DNA from: Candidatus Thorarchaeota archaeon MP11T_1
GTDB lineage: Archaea; Asgardarchaeota; Thorarchaeia; Thorarchaeales; Thorarchaeaceae
Direction of reading: 5' to 3'
NCBI GenBank assembly: GCA_002825515.1
Contig: PJET01000044.1
Span: 1-18,009, forward strand
Length of the DNA: 18,009 bases
Positions within the stretch are counted from its first letter, which is position 1. Each line of letters begins with the position of its first letter. Below are positions 1 through 6,917 of the stretch, one piece after another. The position numbers and the translations under genes were made by a program. The notes under the pieces are model-generated. The model had not been told where the DNA came from. It made no database searches and was given only the letters and a program-made list of their open reading frames with translations.

Positions 1-1
1 C

Positions 2-421
2 AAAGAAACTCTAGATGAAAAGCCAAAACTTAGCAGGACTACTCTGACAGAATATGTGCATAAAGTGATAGTTGGAAGTCTTCCACGAAACACATGTGGC
101 GTGTTCGTATTAGACTCGCTTGGTGATGTGGTGGCGTTCAAGCTACACATGACTATAAGCAAGTTTTGGGAGAGAATAATTTTTGTCGAGAGACTCGTGG
201 TCGAGCACTATAAGGACACGAGAAAGCCATTAAGTAAAGATAGTGCTACGGCAAGGGCTGTTGCTTTTCTGATGAAACTCAAGATTGAAGGACCAAAAGG
301 AATCATGAGTTCCAAATCGGACTATTTTGCAGTTTCACGAACTGATTTAGCAAGTGAGCTCATTGAAGGTGATGATTTTCTAGCAAGCACCGCTGCAGTC
401 ATATATGCAGCGGGTCGGTGA
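2..421 (+). CDS. Unrecognised protein, 3' part only (start lies before the window)
   Basis: The reading frame is open from base 2 with no stop until TGA at 419-421, so the GTG at 56 need not be the start and the gene probably begins upstream of the window. About 139 residues are visible. They are mixed hydrophobic and charged, with no signal peptide or membrane segment, and contain a segment FVLDSLGDVVAFKLH, a Lys/Arg-rich middle and a C-terminus ending IYAAGR. I do not recognise a family and give no function. The TGA overlaps the GTG start of the following methyltransferase (GTGA at 418-421), so the two genes are very likely translated from one mRNA and may work together. Confidence 0.7.
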   Translation, partial: KETLDEKPKLSRTTLTEYVHKVIVGSLPRNTCGVFVLDSLGDVVAFKLHMTISKFWERIIFVERLVVEHYKDTRKPLSKDSATARAVAFLMKLKIEGPKGIMSSKSDYFAVSRTDLASELIEGDDFLASTAAVIYAAGR

Positions 422-1140
422 AAAGTCTTTCACCGGAGCATTCAAGATTCGATGAAGAAGATAGAGAACTAATTCAACAGATAAAGGAAGATGGTTTCTC
501 ATTGAGTCCAGAAAGGAGTCCAGAACTATTCGATTCATGGGCAGCAGATTATGACTATTTTATCAAGATTGGAGCAGAGAGCTTTCCATTTCTTGGATAT
601 CATGATGTTTTGAAGAGAATTGTCGAACTTGCTGATCCCAAACCCAATATGAAGATACTTGATATCGGTATTGGGACTGGATCTTTGGCTGCGAGATTCA
701 TAGATTCGGGATGTGAAATCTGGGGAGTTGACTATTCTTCAAAAATGCTTGAAGAGGCCAAGAAGAAGGTCCCAGATGCCAATCTGTTTCAAGTTGACAT
801 TCGTTCTGAATGGCCATCAACTCTCAAGGTTGGCTTTGACAGAATTGTTTCTGCATATACTCTACATCATCTCAATCTTGAGGGAAAGACTAAGGTAATC
901 AAACGAATGGCAAAAGAACTTCTTCTAGATGATGGAGATATTATAGTGGGAGATATTTCATTTCCCACATTCGTGGAACGTGCAAAGGCGCGAAAAAAAC
1001 TAGAGCATGTCTGGGATGACGACGAATTTTATTGGGCTGCAGATGAGTTCAAGACAATAATGATTGGAGAAGGATTCTACGTTGGGTATGAGCAGATTTC
1101 GGAGTATGGCGGCATCTACATAGTGGTTCCGAGGAAATAG
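418..1140 (+). CDS. Class I SAM-dependent methyltransferase (YrrT-like)
   Basis: A 240-residue soluble Rossmann-fold methyltransferase. Motif I, ILDIGIGTGSL, lies near residues 80-90, followed by the acidic strand-2 end WGVDYSSKM near 102-110 and a motif IV-like region SAYTLHHLNLE. The N-terminal block FDSWAADYD and the overall order resemble the Bacillus YrrT-type methyltransferases, but the methyl acceptor cannot be read from the sequence. The GTG start at 418 overlaps the stop of the preceding gene by four bases, which suggests translational coupling; no internal ATG occurs before the conserved core. The gene ends at a convergent intergenic region with the RAM-domain gene. The family assignment is firm; the substrate is unknown. 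Confidence 0.88.
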   Translation: MKSLSPEHSRFDEEDRELIQQIKEDGFSLSPERSPELFDSWAADYDYFIKIGAESFPFLGYHDVLKRIVELADPKPNMKILDIGIGTGSLAARFIDSGCEIWGVDYSSKMLEEAKKKVPDANLFQVDIRSEWPSTLKVGFDRIVSAYTLHHLNLEGKTKVIKRMAKELLLDDGDIIVGDISFPTFVERAKARKKLEHVWDDDEFYWAADEFKTIMIGEGFYVGYEQISEYGGIYIVVPRK

Positions 1141-1197
1141 AACAATAGAATTCGCAGCTAATTTTCAAAAGAGATTTACAGTAAATAGTCTAGTATC

Positions 1198-1209
1198 CAG
1201 TGATCACTG
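1198..1209. repeat. Perfect 12-bp palindrome CAGTGATCACTG
   Basis: CAGTGATCACTG reads the same on both strands and extends to about 20 bp with one mismatched pair (TATC...TATA). It lies between the convergent ends of the methyltransferase and the RAM-domain gene, so it could be a protein-binding dyad or a cruciform/hairpin at the shared 3' end. It has no T-run and is not a clear terminator. Confidence 0.35.
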
Positions 1210-1246
1210 TATATCTTATGCAAACGTGGAGTGAATTACTCACTGA

Positions 1247-1471
1247 CTAGATAGACATACAGGTTTCCGTTCGCTCCACGCCTGGTGCATCATGGATATT
1301 TTCAACAAGCTTTCGAAAACCAGCTTTTACAGGTATATCAGCAATAGCAATGATGTCGTATGGCCCAGTTACCATGTGTACCTGTTGGATTTCTTTGATT
1401 TTTTCAATCTCTGCAAAAGCTGTACCCGCTGTTCCTGCTTTAACCTGTATTAGAACAATGACAACTACCAA
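1247..1471 (-). CDS. Stand-alone Lrp/AsnC ligand-binding (RAM) domain protein
   Basis: A 74-residue protein that is only the C-terminal effector domain of Lrp/AsnC regulators: strand VVVIVLIQVKAG, a helix AFAEIEKIKEI, then VHMVTGPYDIIAIADI with the family's GPYD turn, a second helix and a last strand GVERTETCMSI. There is no helix-turn-helix, so it cannot bind DNA alone. Such single-domain proteins (often called SraM) form dimers and higher rings, bind small molecules such as amino acids, and may modulate full-length Lrp proteins. The start is TTG at 1469-1471, supported by a strong AGGAGGT (1479-1485) seven bases upstream. It lies 96 bases downstream of the small Cys protein on the same strand and could be co-transcribed with it. 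Confidence 0.88.
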   Translation of the reverse strand: MVVVIVLIQVKAGTAGTAFAEIEKIKEIQQVHMVTGPYDIIAIADIPVKAGFRKLVENIHDAPGVERTETCMSI

Positions 1472-1478
1472 AGTTGTA

Positions 1479-1485
1479 ACCTCCT
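1479..1485 (-). promoter_or_regulatory. Ribosome binding site deciding a TTG start
   Basis: AGGAGGT on the minus strand ends seven bases before TTG at 1471 of the RAM-domain gene. It fixes the start at a codon that would otherwise be doubtful. Confidence 0.7.
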
Positions 1486-1567
1486 GAACGTGTTTTAGTA
1501 CAGTGTCATTTGCACAAAAAAACCTAGCTGATAGTTGAAGATTAGAATTTGTAATCCTGTTTTTGGT

Positions 1568-1792
1568 TTAAACGACTACTTGAACAGCATCTTTCAATCT
1601 TTCCCTAAACCCTTCAGCATCATATTTGAGTTTTTGACGTATCATCTTCCAGGTAGCAGCGCAGTTGGGGTAATCCACACTTAACATATCATGAAGAATC
1701 TTATCGACTTTCTCTATGTTGTCTTTAGTTTCTTCTACTCCAATATCGCGGAGAAGTTCTTTCATTCTGGAGTTCTTGAAATAACACGTCAT
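1568..1792 (-). CDS. Small Cys-containing protein of unknown function (MTCYF family, copy A)
   Basis: A 74-residue, mostly helical, charged protein with no signal peptide or membrane segment. It starts MTCYF and carries a second conserved Cys in YPNCAATWK (Cys3 and Cys44). It is clearly paralogous to the 71-residue protein at 13042-13257: both share the MTCYF start, G-V near residue 18, an Asp-Lys..His helix and (D/E)Y-x-N-C-x-A-x-W-K; by eye about a third of residues are identical. The two invariant Cys could bind metal, form a disulfide or be reactive, but this is inference and I know no function. The start ATG has GGAG eight bases upstream, the same arrangement as copy B. The RAM-domain gene follows downstream. 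Confidence 0.8.
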   Translation of the reverse strand: MTCYFKNSRMKELLRDIGVEETKDNIEKVDKILHDMLSVDYPNCAATWKMIRQKLKYDAEGFRERLKDAVQVVV

Positions 1793-1840
1793 TACTGTGA
1801 CTCCATTTTGTCATATGTTGAATGCAGTTGATACATTTTC

Positions 1841-1850
1841 TAATATAATT
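1841..1850 (-). promoter_or_regulatory. Candidate archaeal TATA box for the small Cys protein, copy A
   Basis: Minus-strand AATTATATTA is centred about 54 bases before the ATG at 1792. A start of transcription about 27 bases downstream would leave a leader near 27 bases that includes the GGAG ribosome site at 1801-1804. An alternative AT-rich box lies directly upstream at 1851-1860. Confidence 0.35.
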
Positions 1851-1968
1851 CCTATTATATTGGAGTTCTGAAAAAGAGAGGTCATAGGTATCGGAAATGC
1901 TACATTAGGATAATCATTGAAGAGACTATCCCGATGTATCGTCAGAAGAACTGTAGATTTTATCCGTT

Positions 1969-2925
1969 CTATTGAATAAAATTCAGGATAATCTGTGATA
2001 ATTCCTCACCCTTATCCTCTTGGAGAAAATGACCTGCATCTTTGATTGTGATATGCTGTTGGTCCTGTGCTCCAGGAATCATCTTCTGAAAGTACTTCTC
2101 TCCTCCTTTTGTGATTGGATCGCGATCACTGAAAGCTGTGAGAAATGGTTTTTTCCACTTTGACAAGACATTATCCCAGACTTTCTGGTTCTTCGACAGC
2201 TCTGAAGGGATCAGGTATGGAAATATTCTTGCTCCAGCCTTATATGATTCATCTGGGAAAGGGGCCTCATAAGCTCTAATCACATCAGCAGACAGGGTTG
2301 ATACTGTCGCCATCTGAATGATATCACCGATTGGTAGTTCGGGCACAGTCTTTGAGAAGGCCACCCACCTCATTAGATTTGAATGTTCTTTGAGTTCCTG
2401 ATACGTCATTTTTCCCATTCGTCTTATTTGTAACTTGAAGAGAGGATACCCAAATAGAGCTTTGATCCCTTTTGCACTTGGGAGGCCTGTGTTAGCAGCA
2501 ATAATTCTCGAGAATCTAGCAGGTTCTTCTCCTACGACTCGCAAACCAATAAGACCACCCCAATTCTGGCAGAAAAGCGTGATATCTCTAAGGTCCAACT
2601 TTCGCACAAAGTCAAGGATTACATCGACATGCTTTGTGTGTGAATAATCTTTGAACCGTGGAGGTTTGTCAGACTTTCCAAAGCCCACCAAATCTGGAGC
2701 GATAGCTCGGAATCCCTCCTTCACTAAGGGAGGAATCATCTTCCGATACAGAAAGCTCCATGATGGCTCTCCATGCATCAAAAGGATTGGAGGTGCCGCT
2801 TTCGGACCCTCATCAACGTAATGGATTCGAGTCTCATTAATGGAAAGATAGTTTTCCCGAAAATCATAATCAGGAAGATTCTCAAATCTAGAATCTGGAG
2901 TTCTAAGAATTCCTTCTATTTGCAT
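1969..2925 (-). CDS. Haloalkane dehalogenase-like alpha/beta hydrolase with Asn at the nucleophile position
   Basis: A 318-residue alpha/beta hydrolase that follows haloalkane dehalogenases such as DhlA along its whole length: RTPDSRFENLPDYDF at the N-terminus, oxyanion-hole HGEPSWSFLYR at 51-61, FGKSDKP, a cap domain containing YEAPFPDESYKAG, acid FSDRDPIT (Asp269) and DAGHFLQE (His299). In the family the nucleophile elbow is (V/C)QDWGG and the Asp forms the alkyl-enzyme ester. Here it reads CQNWGG, Asn121, codon AAT (minus strand, 2563-2565), while the halide-binding Trp122, acid and His are kept. It is therefore either a non-dehalogenase, a protein activated by Asn deamidation, or an inactive relative. 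It is divergent from the racemase gene and has no evident partner. Confidence 0.85.
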   Translation of the reverse strand: MQIEGILRTPDSRFENLPDYDFRENYLSINETRIHYVDEGPKAAPPILLMHGEPSWSFLYRKMIPPLVKEGFRAIAPDLVGFGKSDKPPRFKDYSHTKHVDVILDFVRKLDLRDITLFCQNWGGLIGLRVVGEEPARFSRIIAANTGLPSAKGIKALFGYPLFKLQIRRMGKMTYQELKEHSNLMRWVAFSKTVPELPIGDIIQMATVSTLSADVIRAYEAPFPDESYKAGARIFPYLIPSELSKNQKVWDNVLSKWKKPFLTAFSDRDPITKGGEKYFQKMIPGAQDQQHITIKDAGHFLQEDKGEELSQIILNFIQ

Positions 2926-3016
2926 ACCATCTGTTGGTCAACCTCATCAGATGAGTGTTACGCAACTCGAAAGGCCTAATACCCGGATGTTAATCAATCA
3001 ATGGAAGGTGTGTCTG

Positions 3017-3760
3017 TTGGAACTGCTCTATCTCATTCCCGGGGAAGGAATGCCTAATGAGGAAATAAAGAGGCGTGAGGAAATCACAAACGATCTCGCT
3101 AGACCGGGTACTAAAGTCACAGTGGAAGAGGTTGGTAAAGGACCACTTTCCATCGAGTCTGAGATCGAGGCATATATGTCAATAGGACCGATGTTAGATT
3201 GGCTTTTTGAACTTCAGAAAGACAACAAGTACGATGCCATCATTATTGGGTGTGCAGGAGACCCTGGGCTTGGAGCTGCAAGAGAACTCATGAATGTTCC
3301 AATTATTGGACCAGCAGAGTCAGCCTATCATATTGCTTGCATGGTCGCAGATCGCTTCAGCGTGATATCACCAATGCAAGCAGGTGGTGTTGCTGCTGCA
3401 GATGATGTTGTCGCTCGAACTAGGGAGATGGGACTCAACAGCCGACTAGCTTCGGTTGAGTTTGTGGAGATGTCTATTGTCGAGATGTGGAGCGATGATC
3501 CAACAGCAGTAATCAAGCAAACTACTAGGGCAATTGATAAAGCTAAAGAAAATGGAGCAGGGGCGGTGGTACTTGGCTGCATGTCAATGGCATTCCGGAC
3601 TGCCAAAACTAGATGGGAGGAAGGAGTCCCAGTCATCAATCCCTTGAATGCAGCAATCAAGATAGCGGAGAGTTTCGTAGACATGAGCATTCTTCAGAGT
3701 CGCGTCACATACCCGGCCGCTGACTTCAAGAAGCTCGAGAGAACAGTGTTCAAGGAATAG
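3017..3760 (+). CDS. Hydantoin / Asp-Glu racemase superfamily protein
   Basis: A 247-residue cytoplasmic protein of the Asp/Glu/hydantoin racemase superfamily, which inverts the alpha carbon of amino acids or hydantoins with two Cys acting as acid and base. Both are present: Cys79 in IIGCAGDPGLGAAREL and Cys188 in VVLGCMSMA, in symmetrical half-domains. I place the start at TTG 3017-3019: it gives MELLYLIPG, the usual first strand of the family, and follows AAGGTG (3005-3010) by six bases. Starting at ATG 2951 or 2987 would add residues unlike the family and would fill the divergent promoter region. The M19 dipeptidase begins one base after the stop, so the two form an operon. The exact substrate is unknown. 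Confidence 0.85.
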   Translation: MELLYLIPGEGMPNEEIKRREEITNDLARPGTKVTVEEVGKGPLSIESEIEAYMSIGPMLDWLFELQKDNKYDAIIIGCAGDPGLGAARELMNVPIIGPAESAYHIACMVADRFSVISPMQAGGVAAADDVVARTREMGLNSRLASVEFVEMSIVEMWSDDPTAVIKQTTRAIDKAKENGAGAVVLGCMSMAFRTAKTRWEEGVPVINPLNAAIKIAESFVDMSILQSRVTYPAADFKKLERTVFKE

Positions 3761-3761
3761 A

Positions 3762-5003
3762 ATGGAGAAGAGAAACTTGGGAAAAGGAAAGAAGTACACA
3801 GGCTACAAAGCATTTGACTATCTGAAACCTGGAGTCGATTACAAGGAGTTCAGGTTCAGGGACCCGACAAGGAAAGACTGGTCATACTTGGTCCCTCTTT
3901 CAAAGGCGGAGGAAGAAAGAGTCGAGGAGATTCTTGAGAAGAATATCATAATCGACCTTCATGAACATCCAGTACTTTATACTGAGGATCAAAGTCAGTC
4001 CATAGAACTCAATAGAGAAGGGAGGGACTTCATGGCATATGAGGCATTAAGTCTAACAGGACTGGATTGTGTATTTGACAATCTGATGGATGGTTCTGTG
4101 AATGTCACATCAAAACATGGTTGGAAATGGACGGACACTATTCATGACCTGGGGCAGCGACTTTGTGACATCGCACATCAGGACTATGTAATTCATTGCA
4201 AGACGGTAAAAGACATTCATTATGCATTTGAAACTGGTAGATTAGCATGGGTTGCTGCACTTGAGTCTTCAACTTGCATAGAGAATGAAGTGGATAGAAT
4301 TGATGTTCTCTTTGGTCTTGGAATTCGTCAAATGGGACTCGTGTATAGTGAATCAAACCAGCTTGGTACCGGCCTGGATGAGATGCGGGATGGCGGACTC
4401 ACTGATTTTGGATATGATTGTGTAATTAGGATGAATAAGGTTGGAATACTTATTGATGTCAGTCATGTGAGCGACCAGACTGCAAGAGACACAATTGAAT
4501 CAAGCAAAAAGCCAGTCATCATCTCACATGCAGGTTCACAGACAATTCATCCAATAAAGCGAATGGTCCCTGATGATGTCCTTCAATCGTTGGCTGAAAT
4601 TGGAGGTGTCATTGGAATCGAAGCCGCTCCAGGATACACCGCGACTAAAGATAATCCGATTCCCTCGATTGATACCTATATGGCTCATTTAGAGTATTGC
4701 GTAGAGCTCATGGGTATTGACCATGTAGGATGCGGACCAGATACACTATATGGGGATCACGTGGGACTCTACAAGCTTTACGATGAGAGAATGACAAGAG
4801 ATGGAGTGGGGCACTATCCACGTCCCAAACAGCAAGAAGATCTTGAAGTCACAGAACTTCCAGATTATGTTAAAGGCTTGGAGAATCCGACGGAGGCAGT
4901 CTATAATGTGATTCGATGGATGGTCAAGAATGGCTATTCTGATGAGGAGATTGCTAAGATTGCTGGAAAAAATGCACTTCGAGTACTTGAGTTGGTCTGG
5001 TAA
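3762..5003 (+). CDS. Peptidase family M19 (membrane/renal dipeptidase-like) metalloenzyme
   Basis: A 413-residue amidohydrolase-fold enzyme of family M19, which hydrolyses dipeptides, often with a D-residue at the C-terminus, using two metal ions. Metal-site segments are in order: DLHEHP (His67, His69), AALESS (bridging Glu168), DVSHVSD (His235), ISHAGS (His256) and the late acid CGPDTLYG (Asp327). The first motif is His-x-His, whereas the classic M19 motif is His-x-Asp. There is no signal peptide, so it should act in the cytoplasm despite the family name. An approximately 60-residue N-terminal extension precedes the barrel. The ATG at 3762 sits one base after the racemase stop with AAGGA just upstream, so the pair is co-translated; it may process peptides or amides of D-amino acids. 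Confidence 0.85.
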   Translation: MEKRNLGKGKKYTGYKAFDYLKPGVDYKEFRFRDPTRKDWSYLVPLSKAEEERVEEILEKNIIIDLHEHPVLYTEDQSQSIELNREGRDFMAYEALSLTGLDCVFDNLMDGSVNVTSKHGWKWTDTIHDLGQRLCDIAHQDYVIHCKTVKDIHYAFETGRLAWVAALESSTCIENEVDRIDVLFGLGIRQMGLVYSESNQLGTGLDEMRDGGLTDFGYDCVIRMNKVGILIDVSHVSDQTARDTIESSKKPVIISHAGSQTIHPIKRMVPDDVLQSLAEIGGVIGIEAAPGYTATKDNPIPSIDTYMAHLEYCVELMGIDHVGCGPDTLYGDHVGLYKLYDERMTRDGVGHYPRPKQQEDLEVTELPDYVKGLENPTEAVYNVIRWMVKNGYSDEEIAKIAGKNALRVLELVW

Positions 5004-5022
5004 ATTATCCGGATTTCAAGTG

Positions 5023-5030
5023 TTTATAAA
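5023..5030 (+). promoter_or_regulatory. TATA box for the helicase gene
   Basis: TTTATAAA is an excellent archaeal TATA box. Its centre is 26-27 bases before the ATG at 5053, so transcription should begin at or within a few bases of the start codon, giving a leaderless or nearly leaderless mRNA. The purine-rich AAGGAAAA just before the ATG may then not be used as a ribosome site. Confidence 0.55.
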
Positions 5031-5052
5031 GTAGTTAATTTCAAGGAAAACC

Positions 5053-6822
5053 ATGGGTGAAGAACCAATCATTGAACCAAGATCCTATCAGATTAATGCA
5101 AGAGACCAGGTCATATACAATATTGAGAATGAAAGGAAGAGTGCATTCTTAATACTACTTCCAACAGGCATGGGAAAGACTCTGATTGCAGCACTAATAA
5201 TAGAGATGATTCTGGAACGCGAGCTTCTCGCTTCCGAGGAGAAGGTTCTATTTTTGGTTCAGGACCGCAAGCTGAAACACCAGCTTCATAGTATGATGAT
5301 GCAGTACGGTCTTGCCAAATATGGCCATCTTTATCTATTGGACGACCAGAAAGGTATCCCAACACACATGACTCGAAAACATGCGGCGCTCTCGAAGTTT
5401 ATTTTTGCGACACCTATTCTTCTCATGAATTCAGTTGTTGGCAAGAATCCACGAATAGAGAGAGAGACTCTTGAGAAAGTTGGAGTAGTCATAATCGATG
5501 AGATTTTTGATGTCTTTGCTCAAAGTTATGGCACAAAACGACCTAGAGAAGAAACGATTAAGTATATTGAGAGAAGATTTGGCAGCGGCAGGAATTTTGC
5601 GGATATTGTGAAGAACCTGAAAGAGGAACTTGAGAAGAGAGAGGCTGCAGATGGGAGAAAGTTTGATGAGCAGAACATTGCAGACAACTTGGTTCGTGAG
5701 TTTGAATCAAAGAATTACCGCCTGAACAAGAAGTTTGAACCGATATTGAACCTATTGGGCATCCTATCAGAAAATTCACAGAAGATCATAATTGGGCTCA
5801 CAGCATCCATCTCACAAGAAGCAAAAATAGACCTGCTGAAGACAACTCTAGGGGAGAACAGAGTAGTAGAGATTCATCCTGTAGGGGATGACTTCGAATC
5901 CTATAGACCAGCCTATGACCTCAGACAGATTCGTGTTTTTGATGATTGGATTGCAGATATTGATTCCATTATTGGGAAGATTCGCCATGCCTCGTTCTCC
6001 AAGCTGTCAGAGAGCTACAAGATCCTCACTGGCAAAAGTCAGATTCCAAACGACAGAATTCTCCTCTTTGTGTCAGATCTGCTGGGGAAGAAGAGTCTTC
6101 AGAAGACTCTTCTCGAGAAACTTGGTAAGAACGAGGAACGATTTCACTTGTATCTCTCTCATGCAAGTGCTTATCTTTTGGTGACAGTCGCAAGGCAACG
6201 TCTCTTGGAGAGTACACTCAAGTCGTTTTCAAAATTCGTTGAAGGAATAGAGAACAAGACGTTGATTGCTAACCCTGATTTCAGTCTCATGAGGGATAGA
6301 GTGAGAGAAAAAATGACCGAGTACCTAGCAGCTGAGGGATACACGAGTGAAAAAGAGAAGAGGCTATTGTTCTGGCTCGAGATGATGGACAAGGAGGAAA
6401 AGAAGTCACTGGTGATGTGCCGGTTTGTAGAAGTCACAAAACATCTAACGACTCTTGCTGAAACCAAGGGAATTTCTGCTACCTTTGTACATGGAGGGAT
6501 GGATGGAGCGACTCAATATAGCCAAATCAAAGCATTCAAGGAGGGAAAAAAGAAGGTCCTTTTTGCATCAGAGCGATTGATTGAGAAGGGAACAGACCTT
6601 CCAGAAGCAGATGTAGGATTCTATTATGGAACCACAGCCTCACTTGAAAGGTATGAACAGAGCCTAGGTAGAATACGTAGTAATGTGAGTAATGTGAAGA
6701 CTCTGTATACAATCGCCTACAATCAGACTATTGAAAATGAAAAATCTCTAAAACGTGACACAATGTTTCTAGAACTTTTAGGAAGACAGCTTGGAACAAT
6801 TGCTGAAATAAAGACACAATAG
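5053..6822 (+). CDS. SF2 DNA helicase, Hef/FANCM-like, without a nuclease domain
   Basis: A 589-residue superfamily 2 ATPase. N-terminal RecA domain: PRSYQINARDQV at 9-20, motif I LLPTGMGKT at 35-43, Ia FLVQDRKLKHQ at 67-77, motif II IIDEIF at 147-152, motif III GLTAS at 248-252. A long, mainly helical insert (about 300-450) precedes the second domain, as in archaeal Hef. C-terminal domain: SLVMCRFVEV near 452, HGG at 480, motif V LIEKGTDLPEADVGFYY at 509-525, motif VI QSLGRIRS at 536-543. Motif II is DEIF rather than DEAH/DECH, and motif VI has QxxGRxR. No ERCC4 nuclease or HhH region follows. The likely role is remodelling branched DNA in repair or fork processing. It precedes the MutY gene, which has its own promoter-like box. 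Confidence 0.82.
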   Translation: MGEEPIIEPRSYQINARDQVIYNIENERKSAFLILLPTGMGKTLIAALIIEMILERELLASEEKVLFLVQDRKLKHQLHSMMMQYGLAKYGHLYLLDDQKGIPTHMTRKHAALSKFIFATPILLMNSVVGKNPRIERETLEKVGVVIIDEIFDVFAQSYGTKRPREETIKYIERRFGSGRNFADIVKNLKEELEKREAADGRKFDEQNIADNLVREFESKNYRLNKKFEPILNLLGILSENSQKIIIGLTASISQEAKIDLLKTTLGENRVVEIHPVGDDFESYRPAYDLRQIRVFDDWIADIDSIIGKIRHASFSKLSESYKILTGKSQIPNDRILLFVSDLLGKKSLQKTLLEKLGKNEERFHLYLSHASAYLLVTVARQRLLESTLKSFSKFVEGIENKTLIANPDFSLMRDRVREKMTEYLAAEGYTSEKEKRLLFWLEMMDKEEKKSLVMCRFVEVTKHLTTLAETKGISATFVHGGMDGATQYSQIKAFKEGKKKVLFASERLIEKGTDLPEADVGFYYGTTASLERYEQSLGRIRSNVSNVKTLYTIAYNQTIENEKSLKRDTMFLELLGRQLGTIAEIKTQ

Positions 6823-6868
6823 GCATGCATTATAGAATTTCGTAACGTAGATTTTGGCCACTTTAACA

Positions 6869-6878
6869 GAATATAAGG
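6869..6878 (+). promoter_or_regulatory. Candidate TATA box for the MutY-like gene
   Basis: GAATATAAGG lies about 45 bases before the TTG start at 6918, so a transcript would begin near 6900 with a short leader. The rest of the 95-base gap between helicase and glycosylase shows nothing else I can name. Confidence 0.3.
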
Positions 6879-6917
6879 CGGATAGATTCCCGAGATTCAA
6901 CCACTGGGTGTATTTGC

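Noticed and set aside
713..898. Open frame inside the first methyltransferase
   Set aside because: It lies wholly inside the real coding frame, has no ribosome site and its translation has no domain character.
1215..1246. Terminator hairpin AGTGA-ATTAC-TCACT downstream of the RAM gene
   Set aside because: Only a five-base stem and no T-run; too weak to call.
2951..3016. Upstream start of the racemase
   Set aside because: The added residues are not family-like, and a TTG with a good ribosome site begins the first strand.
3328..3690. Long minus-strand frame within the racemase gene
   Set aside because: It is a mirror of a well-conserved gene whose own frame has both catalytic Cys motifs; Ser/Thr/Ala-rich translation is typical of a shadow.
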